In this document: piece after piece, positions 19,564 to 28,884 of the stretch
Position numbering within the stretch: the first letter of the stretch is position 1
Layout of the letters: each line of letters begins with the position of its first letter
Assembly: GCF_001886615.1 (NCBI RefSeq)
Contig: NZ_CP018139.1
Coordinates: forward strand, 1,054,001-1,118,000
Length of the DNA stretch: 64,000 bases
Direction: 5' to 3'
Source of the DNA: Halomonas aestuarii
GTDB lineage: Bacteria; Pseudomonadota; Gammaproteobacteria; Pseudomonadales; Halomonadaceae
Notes under the pieces: model-generated
Told to the model about the DNA's origin: nothing
The model's input: only the letters and a program-made list of their open reading frames with translations
Databases searched by the model: none
Made by a program: the position numbers and the translations under genes

Positions 19564-20793
19564 TCAGATCGGATCACGGCGGGTAGGGCAGCTCATGCAG
19601 CGGCCGCCGCCGCGCCCCCGGCCCAGCTCGGCACCGGGAATGGCCAGCACCTCGATGCCCGCCGCCTCCAGTGCCGCATTGGTGTCATCGTTGCGGTCAT
19701 AGCCCACGACGACACCGGGGCTCAGCGCCAGCACGTTGTTGCCGTCGTTCCACTGCTCGCGCTCGCGCTCCTCCGGGGTATCGCCACCGGTGGGCACCAC
19801 CTCGAGCGTCGGGTAACCGAGGGTTTCCGCGACCAGGTCGAAGAGGTGGCGCGGGTCCTGACGGAAGGCCAGAGTCTTGCCCCCCTCACCGGGACGCAGG
19901 TCGTAGCAGACCACCGCATCCGCGACCTCCTTGAAGGCGGTCACCACGTTGCCGCCACAGAAGGTGAAGACCGTGTCCAGGTGCATGGCCGAGCGGGTCC
20001 TGGGGAGCTGGCAGGCGATCACCCGGTGCACGCTGCCCTCCTCGAACAGCGCCTTCGCCAGCTGGCCGATGGCCTGGGGCGAGGAACGCTCGCCCATGCC
20101 CACCAGCACCGTGCCGTGCCCCACCGGCATGACATCCCCGCCCTCGAGGGTGGCGAGGCCGTGGTCCGCCAGGGGGTCTCCCCAGTGGACCTTCACCCGG
20201 CCCGCGAAGGCCGGATGGAAGGCATAGATGGCGGCCATCAGCAGGGTCTCCGGCCTGCGTGCGCTCCAGAACATCGGGTTGAGGGTGACACCACCGTGGA
20301 TCCAGGCACTGTTGTCGCGGGTGAACAGGAAGTTGGGAAGGGGCGGCAGCACGAAGCCAAAGTGGCCGAGATGGTTGCCGAAGAGCCCCACCGGATCGAA
20401 GGGCAGGTCTCCCACCTCCAGGCCGCCGATCAGGAACTCGGCCAGGGTCCTGCTCGGCAGTTCATCCATCCAGGCACGCAGGTCCGACACCATGCCCACC
20501 CCGATGTGGTTCCAGGTGATGCGGTGGTCCAGCACCCAGGTGCGGGCTTCTCCGATATCGAGGGTCTCGGCCAGCAGCTCGTTGACGTCGAGGACCTCCA
20601 CGCCCCTGCCCCGCATCACGCCGGCGAAGACGTCATGATCCTTCTGGGCCTGCTTGACCCAGAAGACGTCGTCGAAGAGCAGCGCATCACAGTTGGAGGG
20701 CGTCAGCCGCCGATGGGCCAGGCCCGGGCGACAGACGATCACCTGGCGCAGGGTGCCGGTCTCGGAATACACGCCAAGGGTCGCGTCAGACAT
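19564..20793 (-). CDS. arcA: Arginine deiminase
   Basis: 409 residues. It hydrolyses arginine to citrulline and ammonia. The N-terminal [25 protein letters not shown], and the C-terminal [14 protein letters not shown] with the catalytic cysteine mark the family. The ATG at 20793 has AAGGAG 8 nt upstream; an in-frame start 18 nt earlier has no Shine-Dalgarno sequence. It lies between the transporter gene and arcB in the same direction. Confidence 0.96.
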   Translation of the reverse strand: MSDATLGVYSETGTLRQVIVCRPGLAHRRLTPSNCDALLFDDVFWVKQAQKDHDVFAGVMRGRGVEVLDVNELLAETLDIGEARTWVLDHRITWNHIGVGMVSDLRAWMDELPSRTLAEFLIGGLEVGDLPFDPVGLFGNHLGHFGFVLPPLPNFLFTRDNSAWIHGGVTLNPMFWSARRPETLLMAAIYAFHPAFAGRVKVHWGDPLADHGLATLEGGDVMPVGHGTVLVGMGERSSPQAIGQLAKALFEEGSVHRVIACQLPRTRSAMHLDTVFTFCGGNVVTAFKEVADAVVCYDLRPGEGGKTLAFRQDPRHLFDLVAETLGYPTLEVVPTGGDTPEEREREQWNDGNNVLALSPGVVVGYDRNDDTNAALEAAGIEVLAIPGAELGRGRGGGRCMSCPTRRDPI

Positions 20794-20831
20794 GGTGTGA
20801 CTCCTTGTCATCAGTCATCACAACAGGGGCA

Positions 20832-22265
20832 TCACAGCAGCGTGCCGATACTGATGACCACGCTGATGAAAACCGTCAGCATCAGCAGCAGCGGCCAGAT
20901 GAAGGCGAGCCAGCGGTCGTAGGAGATGCGACCGATGGCAAGGCCCCCGACCACCACCGCGAAGGTGGGGTTGATCAGGTTCACCAGGCCATTGGCGGAC
21001 TGGTAGGCGGTCACCACCAGGTCCCGTCCGACATTCGCGAAGTCTGCCAGCGGCGCGAGGATCGGCATGGAGAGCACGGCCAGGCCGGAGGACGAGGGCA
21101 CGAAGAAGCTCATGCCCACTTCTATCCAGAACATCAGGTTGATGAAGGCCAGCTTCGGCAGATCCCCCAGCAGGGCCTCGGCGCTGTGCAGGATGGTGTC
21201 GGCGATCATGCCCTGCTCCATGATCACCACGATGCCCCTTGCCAGGCCGACGACCAGGGCCACGCCCAGCAGGTCTTGGGCACCGTCGACGAAGCTGCTG
21301 GTCAGCTTCTTCTCACCCAGCCGGGCGATGAGGCCGATCAGGATGGCCGCGCCGAAGAACAGGGCCCCCATGCGCGCCATCCACCAGCCCTGGGTGGAGA
21401 CGCCCCAGATCATGACCGCAAAGGTCAGGGCAAAGATCGAAAGAACAATCATCTGGGTGGTATCGAGCGTGGCGCTGTGCGATTTCAGGAACAGTTTCCG
21501 GTGTGCATCCCACTGGTGAGCCACCACGGAGCTAGACGGATCGGTCTTGATGCGCGCGGCATAGCGCATCACATAGGCGATGCAGATCAGCAGGCCGCCA
21601 ATCAGCAGGATGAAGCGCAGCACGATGCCATCGGTGAACGGGATGTTTGCCGCGTTGGCCGCAATGCCCGTGGCAAAGGGGTTGATGGTGGACCCGAGCA
21701 CCCCGATGCCGGCGCCAATCAGGATGATGGCCACGCCGGTGACGACATCGTACCCGGCCGCCAGTATCACCGGGATCAGGATGGCGTAGAAGGCGAGGGT
21801 TTCCTCCGCCATGCCATAGGTCGTTCCCCCCAGGGCAAACAGCGTCATCAGGATGGGAATCATCCAGATCTCATGGCCCTTCAGGTGGCGCATGGCACTG
21901 CGAATGCCGGTGTCGATGGCCCCGGTGGCGTTCATGACCCCCAGAAACCCCCCGAGGAACAGCACGAACAGCGCCACATCGATGGCGTTGGCGGCATAGC
22001 TGTCCGGGTCGTAGAAGCCGGCGGTGGGCGCCAGCATGACCTCGACGAATCCCTGCGGGTTGGACTCCACCGTCTGGTAGGTGCCGGGCACGGCTAGCTC
22101 GCGCCCGACCTCCTCGTTCATGACCCGGTCGTATTGTCCGGCCGGGATGATCCAGGTCAGGGAAGCGACAAGAATGATCAGGCCGAAAAGAATGGTGTAG
22201 GCGGTGGGGAATCGCGAGGCGAGGTCACGTTCCACGTCGGGGGGTGGCTGGTCGTCCTTGGTCAT
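20832..22265 (-). CDS. YfcC-family membrane carrier, probable arginine/ornithine exchanger
   Basis: 477 residues, 11-13 hydrophobic segments. The sequence (PTAYTILFGLIILVASLTWIIP at the start, GGTTYGMAEETLAFY, GSTINPFATGIAA) belongs to the YfcC/DcuC-like carriers, not to the APC-type ArcD of Pseudomonas. As first gene of the arc array it most likely brings in arginine and releases ornithine; this is inference from context. GGAG lies 7 nt before the ATG at 22265. The promoter of the whole 11-kb array should lie between 22266 and about 22430. Confidence 0.85.
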   Translation of the reverse strand: MTKDDQPPPDVERDLASRFPTAYTILFGLIILVASLTWIIPAGQYDRVMNEEVGRELAVPGTYQTVESNPQGFVEVMLAPTAGFYDPDSYAANAIDVALFVLFLGGFLGVMNATGAIDTGIRSAMRHLKGHEIWMIPILMTLFALGGTTYGMAEETLAFYAILIPVILAAGYDVVTGVAIILIGAGIGVLGSTINPFATGIAANAANIPFTDGIVLRFILLIGGLLICIAYVMRYAARIKTDPSSSVVAHQWDAHRKLFLKSHSATLDTTQMIVLSIFALTFAVMIWGVSTQGWWMARMGALFFGAAILIGLIARLGEKKLTSSFVDGAQDLLGVALVVGLARGIVVIMEQGMIADTILHSAEALLGDLPKLAFINLMFWIEVGMSFFVPSSSGLAVLSMPILAPLADFANVGRDLVVTAYQSANGLVNLINPTFAVVVGGLAIGRISYDRWLAFIWPLLLMLTVFISVVISIGTLL

Positions 22266-22431
22266 GGCGTGTCTCCCGGTCAACACTTGCGTGTCATCAA
22301 CCGCACGTTCGAGGCCGCATCAGGCCATCGACGACCTCGGCAGGCACCTTCGCTACGCGACGCGAGCCTGTCTTGACGCAGGATAGTCCAAGCCGCCGGA
22401 CCCGGTGGCCGGCGGTGACGCAGACGGGAGA

Positions 22432-22502
22432 GCACCGCGCGGCGGAGCCGGGGCCGCGCGGTGCATGGTGGGACCCCGCGGCCAAACGACGCAGGCCGCG
22501 GG
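22432..22502. terminator. Two strong hairpins between ilvD and arcD
   Basis: A perfect 12-bp stem (22432-22443 with 22453-22464, 9-nt loop) and a 9-bp stem (22475-22483 with 22494-22502, 10-nt loop) lie 28-98 nt beyond the ilvD stop. Neither has a T-tract on the minus strand, so they may stall or protect ilvD mRNA ends more than terminate intrinsically. They separate ilvD from the arc promoter. Confidence 0.5.
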
Positions 22503-22529
22503 CGGGGAGGCAGCGGAGGTCGGGGAGGG

Positions 22530-24218
22530 TCACTCCGGCAGGTCGGTCACCGCCCCGGTGGAGGCCGAGCTGACCGTCCTGGCGTACTTCGACAGCACCC
22601 CTCGCGCGTAGCGCGGCTCTGGCTGGTGCCAGGCGGCGCGACGGCGGATCAGCTCCTCGTCGGGCAGGTCGACGTCGATGGTGTCGGCCTCGGCATCGAT
22701 GGTGATCAGGTCGCCGTCCTCCAGCAGCGCCAGGGGGCCACCGTCGAAGGCCTCGGGCGTCACGTGGCCCACCACGAAGCCGTGGCTGCCGCCGGAGAAG
22801 CGACCGTCGGTGATCAGCGCCACCTCGCTGCCGAGCCCCCGGCCCATGATCGCCGAGGTGGGCGTGAGCATCTCGCGCATGCCGGGGCCGCCCTTGGGCC
22901 CCTCGTAGCGGATCACCACCACGTCGCCGGCCACTACGGTGCCATCGTTGATGCGCGCCTGGGCCTCCTCCTCGGAGCCGAACACCCGGGCGGAGCCTGC
23001 GAAGCGCGTGCCCTCCTTGCCGGTGATCTTGGCCACCGCCCCTTCCGGCGCCAGGTTGCCGAAGAGGATGCGCAGGTGGCTCTCGGCCTTCACGGGCTGG
23101 TCCAGCGGGGCGATGATCCGCTGGTCATCCGGATACGGGGCGACGTCGGCCAGGTTCTCGGCGAGGGTGCGACCGGTCACCGTCAGGCAGTCGCCGTGGA
23201 GCAGGCCGGCATCGAGCAGGGTCTTCATCAGCGGCTGGATGCCGCCGATCGCCACCAGCTCGCTCATCATGTAGTGGCCGCTGGGGCGCAGGTCGGCGAC
23301 CACCGGGACGCGCTTGCCGATGGTGGTGAAATCCTCGAGGGAGAGCTCGACGCCGATGGTGCTGGCCATGGCGACGAGGTGCAGCACCGCGTTGGTGGAG
23401 CCGCCCAGGGCGATCACCACGGTGATGGCATTCTCGAAGGCCTGGCGCGTCATGATGTCCGAGGGCTTGATGTCATGCTCGAGCAGCGCGAGCACCGCCT
23501 CGCCGGCGGCATGGCAGTCGTCGCTCTTCTCGCGGGAGATGGCATTCTGCGCCGAGCTCCCCGGCAGGCTCATGCCCAGCGCCTCGATGGCCGAGGCCAT
23601 GGTGTTGGCGGTGTACATGCCCCCGCAGGAGCCGGGACCGGGAATGGCAGTCTCCTCGATCTGCTTCACCTCGATCAGGTCCAGGTCGCCACGGCTGTAG
23701 GCCCCCATGGCCTCGAACACCGAGACGATGTCGGTGTGGCCCTCGCCGGGCAGGATGGTGCCGCCGTAGACGAAGACGCTGGGGCGATCCAGCCGCGCCA
23801 GGCCCATCAGGCAGCCCGGCATGTTCTTGTCGCAGCCGCCGATGGCCACCAGGCCGTCGAAGCCCTCGCAGCCGGCCACCGTCTCGATGGAGTCGGCGAT
23901 CACCTCCCGCGACACCAGCGAGTACTTCATGCCCTCGGTGCCGTTGGCGATGCCGTCGGAGATGGTGATGGTGTTGAAGATCACCCCCTTGCCGCCGGCC
24001 GCATCGGCGCCGTCGCTGGCCCGGCGGGCCAGCTCGTCGATATGGCTGTTGCAGGGGGTCAGGTTGCTCCAGGTGGAGGCGATGCCCACCTGGGGCTTCC
24101 TGAAGTCGTCGTCGGTGAAGCCCACCGCCCGGAGCATCGCGCGGCTGGCGGACTTGCCGACCCCGTCTACCACCTCGGCGGAATGGCGGCGACGGGGATC
24201 CTCGGGCGTATCGGACAT
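22530..24218 (-). CDS. ilvD: Dihydroxy-acid dehydratase
   Basis: 562 residues. It dehydrates 2,3-dihydroxy-isovalerate and its isoleucine-pathway analogue to 2-oxo acids. Cluster-ligating cysteines are visible at Cys56 (TPCNSH), Cys129 (GGCDKN) and Cys198 ([11 protein letters not shown]), the pattern of the IlvD/Edd family. The about 560-residue length fits the shorter, [2Fe-2S]-type IlvD class; E. coli IlvD is about 616. It is not in an operon with other ilv genes here. Confidence 0.95.
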   Translation of the reverse strand: MSDTPEDPRRRHSAEVVDGVGKSASRAMLRAVGFTDDDFRKPQVGIASTWSNLTPCNSHIDELARRASDGADAAGGKGVIFNTITISDGIANGTEGMKYSLVSREVIADSIETVAGCEGFDGLVAIGGCDKNMPGCLMGLARLDRPSVFVYGGTILPGEGHTDIVSVFEAMGAYSRGDLDLIEVKQIEETAIPGPGSCGGMYTANTMASAIEALGMSLPGSSAQNAISREKSDDCHAAGEAVLALLEHDIKPSDIMTRQAFENAITVVIALGGSTNAVLHLVAMASTIGVELSLEDFTTIGKRVPVVADLRPSGHYMMSELVAIGGIQPLMKTLLDAGLLHGDCLTVTGRTLAENLADVAPYPDDQRIIAPLDQPVKAESHLRILFGNLAPEGAVAKITGKEGTRFAGSARVFGSEEEAQARINDGTVVAGDVVVIRYEGPKGGPGMREMLTPTSAIMGRGLGSEVALITDGRFSGGSHGFVVGHVTPEAFDGGPLALLEDGDLITIDAEADTIDVDLPDEELIRRRAAWHQPEPRYARGVLSKYARTVSSASTGAVTDLPE

Positions 24219-24324
24219 GGGGGCCTCCTCTGATCGATCATGATGGACCCCCAGAGAGTGGCCTTCCTGGCGCAGCCTGGCAACCGCTCAGGCCGGACGC
24301 ACCCTCCCCGCCCGCTGGCCCGCC

Positions 24325-24582
24325 TTGCAGCAGGGCCTGACCCTCTACACCTTCTTCAGGGTCTACCACCGCCTAACCTACAGCGAGGACGACCCCTACC
24401 GCTCGGTTCTCTGCCAGACGCCGATAGGCCCTCGCGAGATTCACGAATTCCACCTGGAGGAAGGCGAGTTCGCCGTGGTCGCCCCTCTCGCAGGCGAAAG
24501 GGGCGACAGCGTGCTGCTGCATGAGAGTCAGTTAACGCCGGTGCTGCAGCTGCTGGAGGAGTGTAAAACTCAGTCATCTTGA
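24325..24582 (+). CDS. Small hypothetical protein (uncertain)
   Basis: Open frame of 85 residues with a TTG start and no clear ribosome-binding site. The composition is acidic with a plausible soluble-protein pattern (LTYSEDDPYRS, HEFHLEEGEFAVVAPL). No family recognised. It is next to the lower-GC HNH gene, ends inside an inverted repeat 44 nt upstream of that gene, and could be a remnant or a small partner gene. The frame is open back to 24244, so the true start is unsure. Confidence 0.35.
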   Translation: MQQGLTLYTFFRVYHRLTYSEDDPYRSVLCQTPIGPREIHEFHLEEGEFAVVAPLAGERGDSVLLHESQLTPVLQLLEECKTQSS

Positions 24583-24609
24583 TTAGGATGACTGAATACG
24601 TGAGTCATT
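24570..24609. promoter_or_regulatory. Inverted repeat plus third half-site upstream of the HNH gene
   Basis: TCAGTCATC (24570-24578) and GATGACTGA (24587-24595) form a perfect 9-bp inverted repeat with an 8-nt loop; a third AGTCAT half-site follows at 24603-24608, just before the AAGGAGG of the endonuclease gene. This is operator-like and could serve autoregulation; it could also be a hairpin at the end of the small ORF. Confidence 0.45.
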
Positions 24610-24625
24610 CTCCAAGGAGGCAGCT

Positions 24626-25546
24626 TTGCTGAATATCGATCACCGTATTCGACAGGCGGCCTTCAAGCGTCTGGAGACAATCTGTCGAGAGTACTCCGGT
24701 GACGTCCCCTGGGAAGAAATTGCCGAACCTGTTCGTTTCGACGACAGTGCCTTCTTCCTAGCCAGTAAAGCCATCGGCATCTTCAAGCCCAAGCAGATGC
24801 CAGACGGTATCTTGAGCATAAAGACTGTCGTGCCAAAACATGGCCGCATCAACATCTATTCCGATGGAGCGAGCGATGACGGGGGTTTCTGGTATTCGCT
24901 TGAGTCAGGAGGGCTCACGAAACCGGCGAATCGTCAGTTGATAATCAGCTACGAACGAAAAGATCCCATCATTTATTTCATGGGAGTCGCACCCGGCCGA
25001 TATTTTCCTTTATGGCCTTGCTATATCGATAGCGTCGACATAGGTAACGAGATATGTCATGTCAGCATGCGTGATCAACTCGGCGTCATGCGAAATGTGG
25101 CTGAGCCAACAGCAAGCTATCAGGTCGATGACATTGAAAAACGCTACATCATCCGTGAGGTAAAGACTCGGGTACACCAGGCCGAATTTCGTGCCAGAGT
25201 CATGCAGGCATACTCCAATCGGTGTGCCATGACGGGGCTACCCGTACTTCAGTTGCTTGAGGCAGCCCACATCATCCCCGACAACCACCGCGCCAGCACT
25301 GCCGAGGTCAGCAACGGGATCTCGCTGAGTCGCCTACACCACCGAGCCTATGACGCTGGCTTGGTCGGTATCGATCCAGACTTTAAGGTCCATCTCAACG
25401 AAGAGTTGCTGGCCACAAAGGACGGCCCACTGCTTGAAAGCATGAAACAGCTCAATGGCCAGCAAATTTCGCTTCCCCGAAATTCTAAGCAAAGGCCCAA
25501 CAGAGAAGCCCTTGAGCTGCGTTACCAGCAGTTTCTTAACAAGTAG
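24626..25546 (+). CDS. HNH endonuclease (restriction-type, standalone)
   Basis: 306 residues. The C-terminal HNH nuclease core is complete: Cys200, AAHI with His215, NG with Asn230, and HH at 238-239, followed by AYDAGLVGID. The N-terminal 180 residues have no motif I can name and may read a DNA modification, as in other solitary HNH restriction enzymes. TTG start at 24626 with AAGGAGG 5 nt upstream. GC content is clearly below the surrounding genes, which suggests recent acquisition. There is no adjacent methyltransferase, so a modification-dependent enzyme is more likely than a classic type II system. Confidence 0.8.
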   Translation: MLNIDHRIRQAAFKRLETICREYSGDVPWEEIAEPVRFDDSAFFLASKAIGIFKPKQMPDGILSIKTVVPKHGRINIYSDGASDDGGFWYSLESGGLTKPANRQLIISYERKDPIIYFMGVAPGRYFPLWPCYIDSVDIGNEICHVSMRDQLGVMRNVAEPTASYQVDDIEKRYIIREVKTRVHQAEFRARVMQAYSNRCAMTGLPVLQLLEAAHIIPDNHRASTAEVSNGISLSRLHHRAYDAGLVGIDPDFKVHLNEELLATKDGPLLESMKQLNGQQISLPRNSKQRPNREALELRYQQFLNK

Positions 25547-25552
25547 CGTGCC

Positions 25553-26140
25553 TCACTTCTCCCGCGGCACCCGCCCCATCAGGTAGAACTCCTCGTTGGG
25601 GGGCGTGCCGGTCAGGGTGACCAGGCGGTTGGAGAGGCCGAAGAAGGCGGTGATGGCGCCGATGTCCCAGATGTCGTCCTGGGTAAAGCCGGCCGTCTTC
25701 AGCCGTGCCTCCCACTCGTCGGTGAGCTCCCCCACCTCCAGGCCGCAGTAGAGGGCGAAGTCCAGCATCACGCGGTGGCGCTCGCTGATGGGCGCGGTGC
25801 GATGGTTGATGGCCACCTGGTCGGCGAGCAGCGGGTCCTTGGCGTAGATGCGCACCAGGGCACCGTGGGCCACCACGCAGTAGAGGCAGCGGTTGCGGGC
25901 GCTGGTGGCCACCACGATCATCTCCTTCTCGGCCTTGGTGAGCGTGTCGGACTCCCGCTCCATCAGGGCATCGTGGTAGGCGAAGAAGGCCCGGAACTCG
26001 GCCGGGCGGTGGGCCAGCATCAGGAAGACGTTGGGCACGAAACCGGCCTTCTCCTGCACCGCCAGCATGGCGTCGCGGATATCGTCGGGCAGGTCGTGGA
26101 TCGATTCGGGGATGGGAAAGCGGCTGATCGGTGCGGTCAT
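25553..26140 (-). CDS. AhpD/carboxymuconolactone decarboxylase-like peroxidase-related protein
   Basis: 195 residues. The redox motif CxxCxxxH is present as Cys85, Cys88 and His92 (RCLYCVVAH), characteristic of AhpD-type alkyl-hydroperoxidase proteins. The length and N-terminal region agree with the 'peroxidase-related enzyme' subfamily. The ATG at 26140 has GGAG 5 nt upstream; the frame is open further but that part is not conserved-looking. It ends 6 nt from the end of the HNH gene (convergent). Confidence 0.85.
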   Translation of the reverse strand: MTAPISRFPIPESIHDLPDDIRDAMLAVQEKAGFVPNVFLMLAHRPAEFRAFFAYHDALMERESDTLTKAEKEMIVVATSARNRCLYCVVAHGALVRIYAKDPLLADQVAINHRTAPISERHRVMLDFALYCGLEVGELTDEWEARLKTAGFTQDDIWDIGAITAFFGLSNRLVTLTGTPPNEEFYLMGRVPREK

Positions 26141-26261
26141 GGAGGCTCCAGGCATCATGGTAGTTGGGAATGCCACCAAGATAGCAGTTAACGTCAACGT
26201 CAACATGCCGGCAAAGGTCGAACGATGGCACAGACGTTGAATCACCGGTACGCCATCGATT

Positions 26262-27245
26262 TCACTCGTTTGAGAACACCACCCGATTCCGCCCGCCCTT
26301 CTTGGCGCGGTACAGCGCCTGGTCGGCGCGTTCCAGCATCTGCTCGAGCGTATCGTCTTCCCCGCCGACGGGAGTGACACCGATGCTGACGGTGCAGGAG
26401 ATCGAAGTGCCTTTGTTGATGTCGATCGTCAGGGCTTCGAAGCTCGAGCGGATCCGTTCAGCCAATGCTTCGGCTTGATCCGGCGACGTTTCCGGCATCA
26501 ACAGGGCGAACTCCTCACCACCCAGTCGACCAAACAGGTCGGACTCGCGAACCATATCCATGGTCAGATTGGCGAGGCCCGCGATGACGATATCCCCGGC
26601 AGGATGTCCCCAGGTATCGTTGACCGACTTGAACTTGTCGATGTCCATGATGGCCAGGGAAATCGGGTGCTTGTACCTTGCAGCACGTCGCAGTTCCGAT
26701 TTCGCCTGGATCATCCACGCCCGCCGGTTCATGGCCCCGGTCAGGACGTCCGACGATGCCGTCTGGCGCAGCTCGATGCTGTCGATCAGGATCTTTGCGA
26801 AATTGGAAAGGATATCCACTTCTTCGGACGAGAACTCACGTGGCGCGGTTCCCATCACGCACAGGCTGCCGATGTTGTATCCATCCGGCGTGGTCAACGG
26901 GACGCCGGCGTAGCACACGATATTGGGATCCCCCACCACGAAGGGATGATCGGCATAGAGGGAATCTGACCGAGCATCGGGAATGAGAAGCGCGCCGGAC
27001 TGGTCGATGGTCCTGGAGCAGAAGGAAAGTTCGCGCTCGAACTCCTGCACGCCAATACCGCGTCTCGCCTTGAACCAGTGTCGACGCCGGTCGATCAGTG
27101 AGACCCCGCTCATCGGCACCTTGAGGACCTGACGGACGAGGGTGGCCACGTTCTCGAAGGCCATATCCTCTTCGGTATCCAGGATCTCAAGCCGCTCCAG
27201 GGCCCGGACTCGACCCTCTTCATCATCCAGCTTCACCTCGAACAT
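26262..27245 (-). CDS. GAF-domain diguanylate cyclase
   Basis: 327 residues. An N-terminal GAF sensor domain (about 20-155) is followed by a GGDEF domain. The active-site motif is GGEEF at 242-246, and an inhibitory RxxD site (Arg233-Asp236) lies five residues before it, so the enzyme should be active and product-inhibited. It makes cyclic di-GMP from two GTP. No membrane segment, hence a cytoplasmic sensor; the ligand is unknown. It lies 167 nt after livF on the same strand. Confidence 0.92.
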   Translation of the reverse strand: MFEVKLDDEEGRVRALERLEILDTEEDMAFENVATLVRQVLKVPMSGVSLIDRRRHWFKARRGIGVQEFERELSFCSRTIDQSGALLIPDARSDSLYADHPFVVGDPNIVCYAGVPLTTPDGYNIGSLCVMGTAPREFSSEEVDILSNFAKILIDSIELRQTASSDVLTGAMNRRAWMIQAKSELRRAARYKHPISLAIMDIDKFKSVNDTWGHPAGDIVIAGLANLTMDMVRESDLFGRLGGEEFALLMPETSPDQAEALAERIRSSFEALTIDINKGTSISCTVSIGVTPVGGEDDTLEQMLERADQALYRAKKGGRNRVVFSNE

Positions 27246-27412
27246 GCAGCCCCCTCCCCATCCCTGAATTCATTCATGTCCAAACTAGCATGGGGCCTAC
27301 CTGTAACACGCACCAAAAAACATGTTGTGCCAGTTTTTCAGGAGAAATCCGGAAGCCACTCCCTGGATGAAGGGATGACCATGATCTCTTCGGCGCAAGC
27401 GCTGGCCCCTGC

Positions 27413-28114
27413 TCAGGCGACGGAGAGGTAGCGCTCCTGGAGCTCGGGGTTCTCGCGCAGCTCGGCGGTGGTGCCGGCATAGGCGACCTGCCCCTTCTGC
27501 AGGATGTAGGCCTTGCGGGCGTGGCGCAGCGCGAAGGGCACGCTCTGGTCGGTGAAGAGGATGGTGGTGGTGCTCGCCAGGTCGTCGATCAACTCGCCGA
27601 TCTGGTGGACGATGACCGGCGCCAGCCCCTCGTTGGGCTCGTCGAGCAGCAGCAGGCGCGGCTCGGTGACCAGCGCCCGGGCGATCGCCAGCATCTGCTG
27701 CTGGCCCCCCGAGAGGGTGGCGCCGTCCTGGTGGCGCAGCTCCGCGAGCATCGGGTAGGTGTCGAGCACCCGCTCAGGCGTCCAGCGCCGCTCGCCCTGA
27801 TGGCCGGGCTGCATCGCCACCTCCAGGTTCTCGTAGACGCTGAGCCCGGGGAAGATGCGCCGGTCCTCCGGCACCAGGGCGATGCCGAGCCGGGCGATGC
27901 GGTGGGCCGGCATCCCCTGGATGTCCTGCCCCTCGAACACCACCCGCCCCTGCCGCGGCGGCGTGACCCCCATGATGCTCTTGAGCGTCGTGCTCTTGCC
28001 GGCGCCGTTGCGCCCCAGCAGGCAGACGACATCGCCGGCCTCGACCTCCAGGCTCACGCCCTGCAGGGCATGGCTCTCGCCGTAGTAGGTGTGGATATCC
28101 TCGACTGTCAGCAT
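27413..28114 (-). CDS. livF: ABC importer ATPase, LivF type
   Basis: 233 residues. Walker A GRNGAGKST (residues 34-42), signature LSGGQQQML and Walker B LLLLDEPNEGLAP are intact; NEGLAP after Walker B is typical of LivF. One of two ATPases of a branched-chain amino acid (or related) importer. Start overlaps the livG stop by 3 nt. Last gene of the liv operon. Confidence 0.92.
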   Translation of the reverse strand: MLTVEDIHTYYGESHALQGVSLEVEAGDVVCLLGRNGAGKSTTLKSIMGVTPPRQGRVVFEGQDIQGMPAHRIARLGIALVPEDRRIFPGLSVYENLEVAMQPGHQGERRWTPERVLDTYPMLAELRHQDGATLSGGQQQMLAIARALVTEPRLLLLDEPNEGLAPVIVHQIGELIDDLASTTTILFTDQSVPFALRHARKAYILQKGQVAYAGTTAELRENPELQERYLSVA

Positions 28115-28884
28115 CAGGATGCCGCCTCCTCTTCTTCCTCGCCGAGATAGGCGCGCTTCACCTCGGGGTCGTTACGGATCTCCTCGGGCGTGCCCTCCGC
28201 CAGCCGCTGGCCGCGGTGCATCACCAGGATGCGGTCGGCCAGGCCGAACACCACGCTCATGTCGTGCTCGGTGACGAGGAAGGTGTAGTCGCCGGAGTCG
28301 GCCAGCTTGCGGATCAGGTGGGTGACATGCCGGGTCTCCTCCGGGGTCATGCCCGCCGTGGGCTCGTCGAGCAGCACCAGGTGCGGGCGGGTCGCCAGCA
28401 CGATGGCGATCTCGAGGAGCCGCTTGTCGCCGTAGCTGAGCACGCCGGCGCGCTGCTCCGCCAGGGCCTCGAGCCCCAGCCGTTCGAGCAGGCTGTAGGC
28501 CTCGTCGATGATCTCGCGGTCGCGAGAGGCCAGTCGCAGCATCGACAGCGCCTTGCCGTGGAAGGCGGTCAGCGCGACCTCGACGTTCTGGCGCACCGAG
28601 AGCTCCTGGAAGATGTTGGTGATCTGGAAGGAGCGGGAGATGCCCAGCCGGCTGATGCGGTGCGGGGGCAGCCCGGTGATCTCGTCGCCCTCGAAGTGGA
28701 TGCTCCCCGAGGTCGGCGTCATGCGCCCCGAGATCATGTTGTAGAAGGTCGTCTTGCCCGCGCCGTTGGGCCCGATCAGGGCCACGGTCTCCTGCGGCTG
28801 CACGTCGAGGGAGACCCCGTCGACGGCGTGCACGCCGCCAAAGGTCTTGGTCAGGTCGCGGATCGAGAGAATGGGTTCGGTCAT
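28114..28884 (-). CDS. livG: ABC importer ATPase, LivG type
   Basis: 256 residues. Walker A GPNGAGKTT, a LivG-type signature LSYGDKRLLEIA and Walker B LVLLDEPTAGMTP are present. The ATG at 28884 overlaps the livM stop by 4 nt. A poly-glutamate C-terminus (GEEEEEAAS) is unusual but short. Works with LivF, LivM and LivH. Confidence 0.92.
   Translation of the reverse strand: MTEPILSIRDLTKTFGGVHAVDGVSLDVQPQETVALIGPNGAGKTTFYNMISGRMTPTSGSIHFEGDEITGLPPHRISRLGISRSFQITNIFQELSVRQNVEVALTAFHGKALSMLRLASRDREIIDEAYSLLERLGLEALAEQRAGVLSYGDKRLLEIAIVLATRPHLVLLDEPTAGMTPEETRHVTHLIRKLADSGDYTFLVTEHDMSVVFGLADRILVMHRGQRLAEGTPEEIRNDPEVKRAYLGEEEEEAAS

Noticed and set aside
22287..22300. FNR/ANR-like box TTGCG-N4-ATCAA upstream of the arc array
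   Set aside because: Only one half is perfect, and its centre is about 28 nt from the start codon, too close for an activator site at -41 unless transcription began inside the gene.
24240..24524. Alternative plus-strand ORF in another frame over the small hypothetical gene
   Set aside because: Pro/Arg-rich shadow-like composition; the 24325-24582 frame looks more protein-like.
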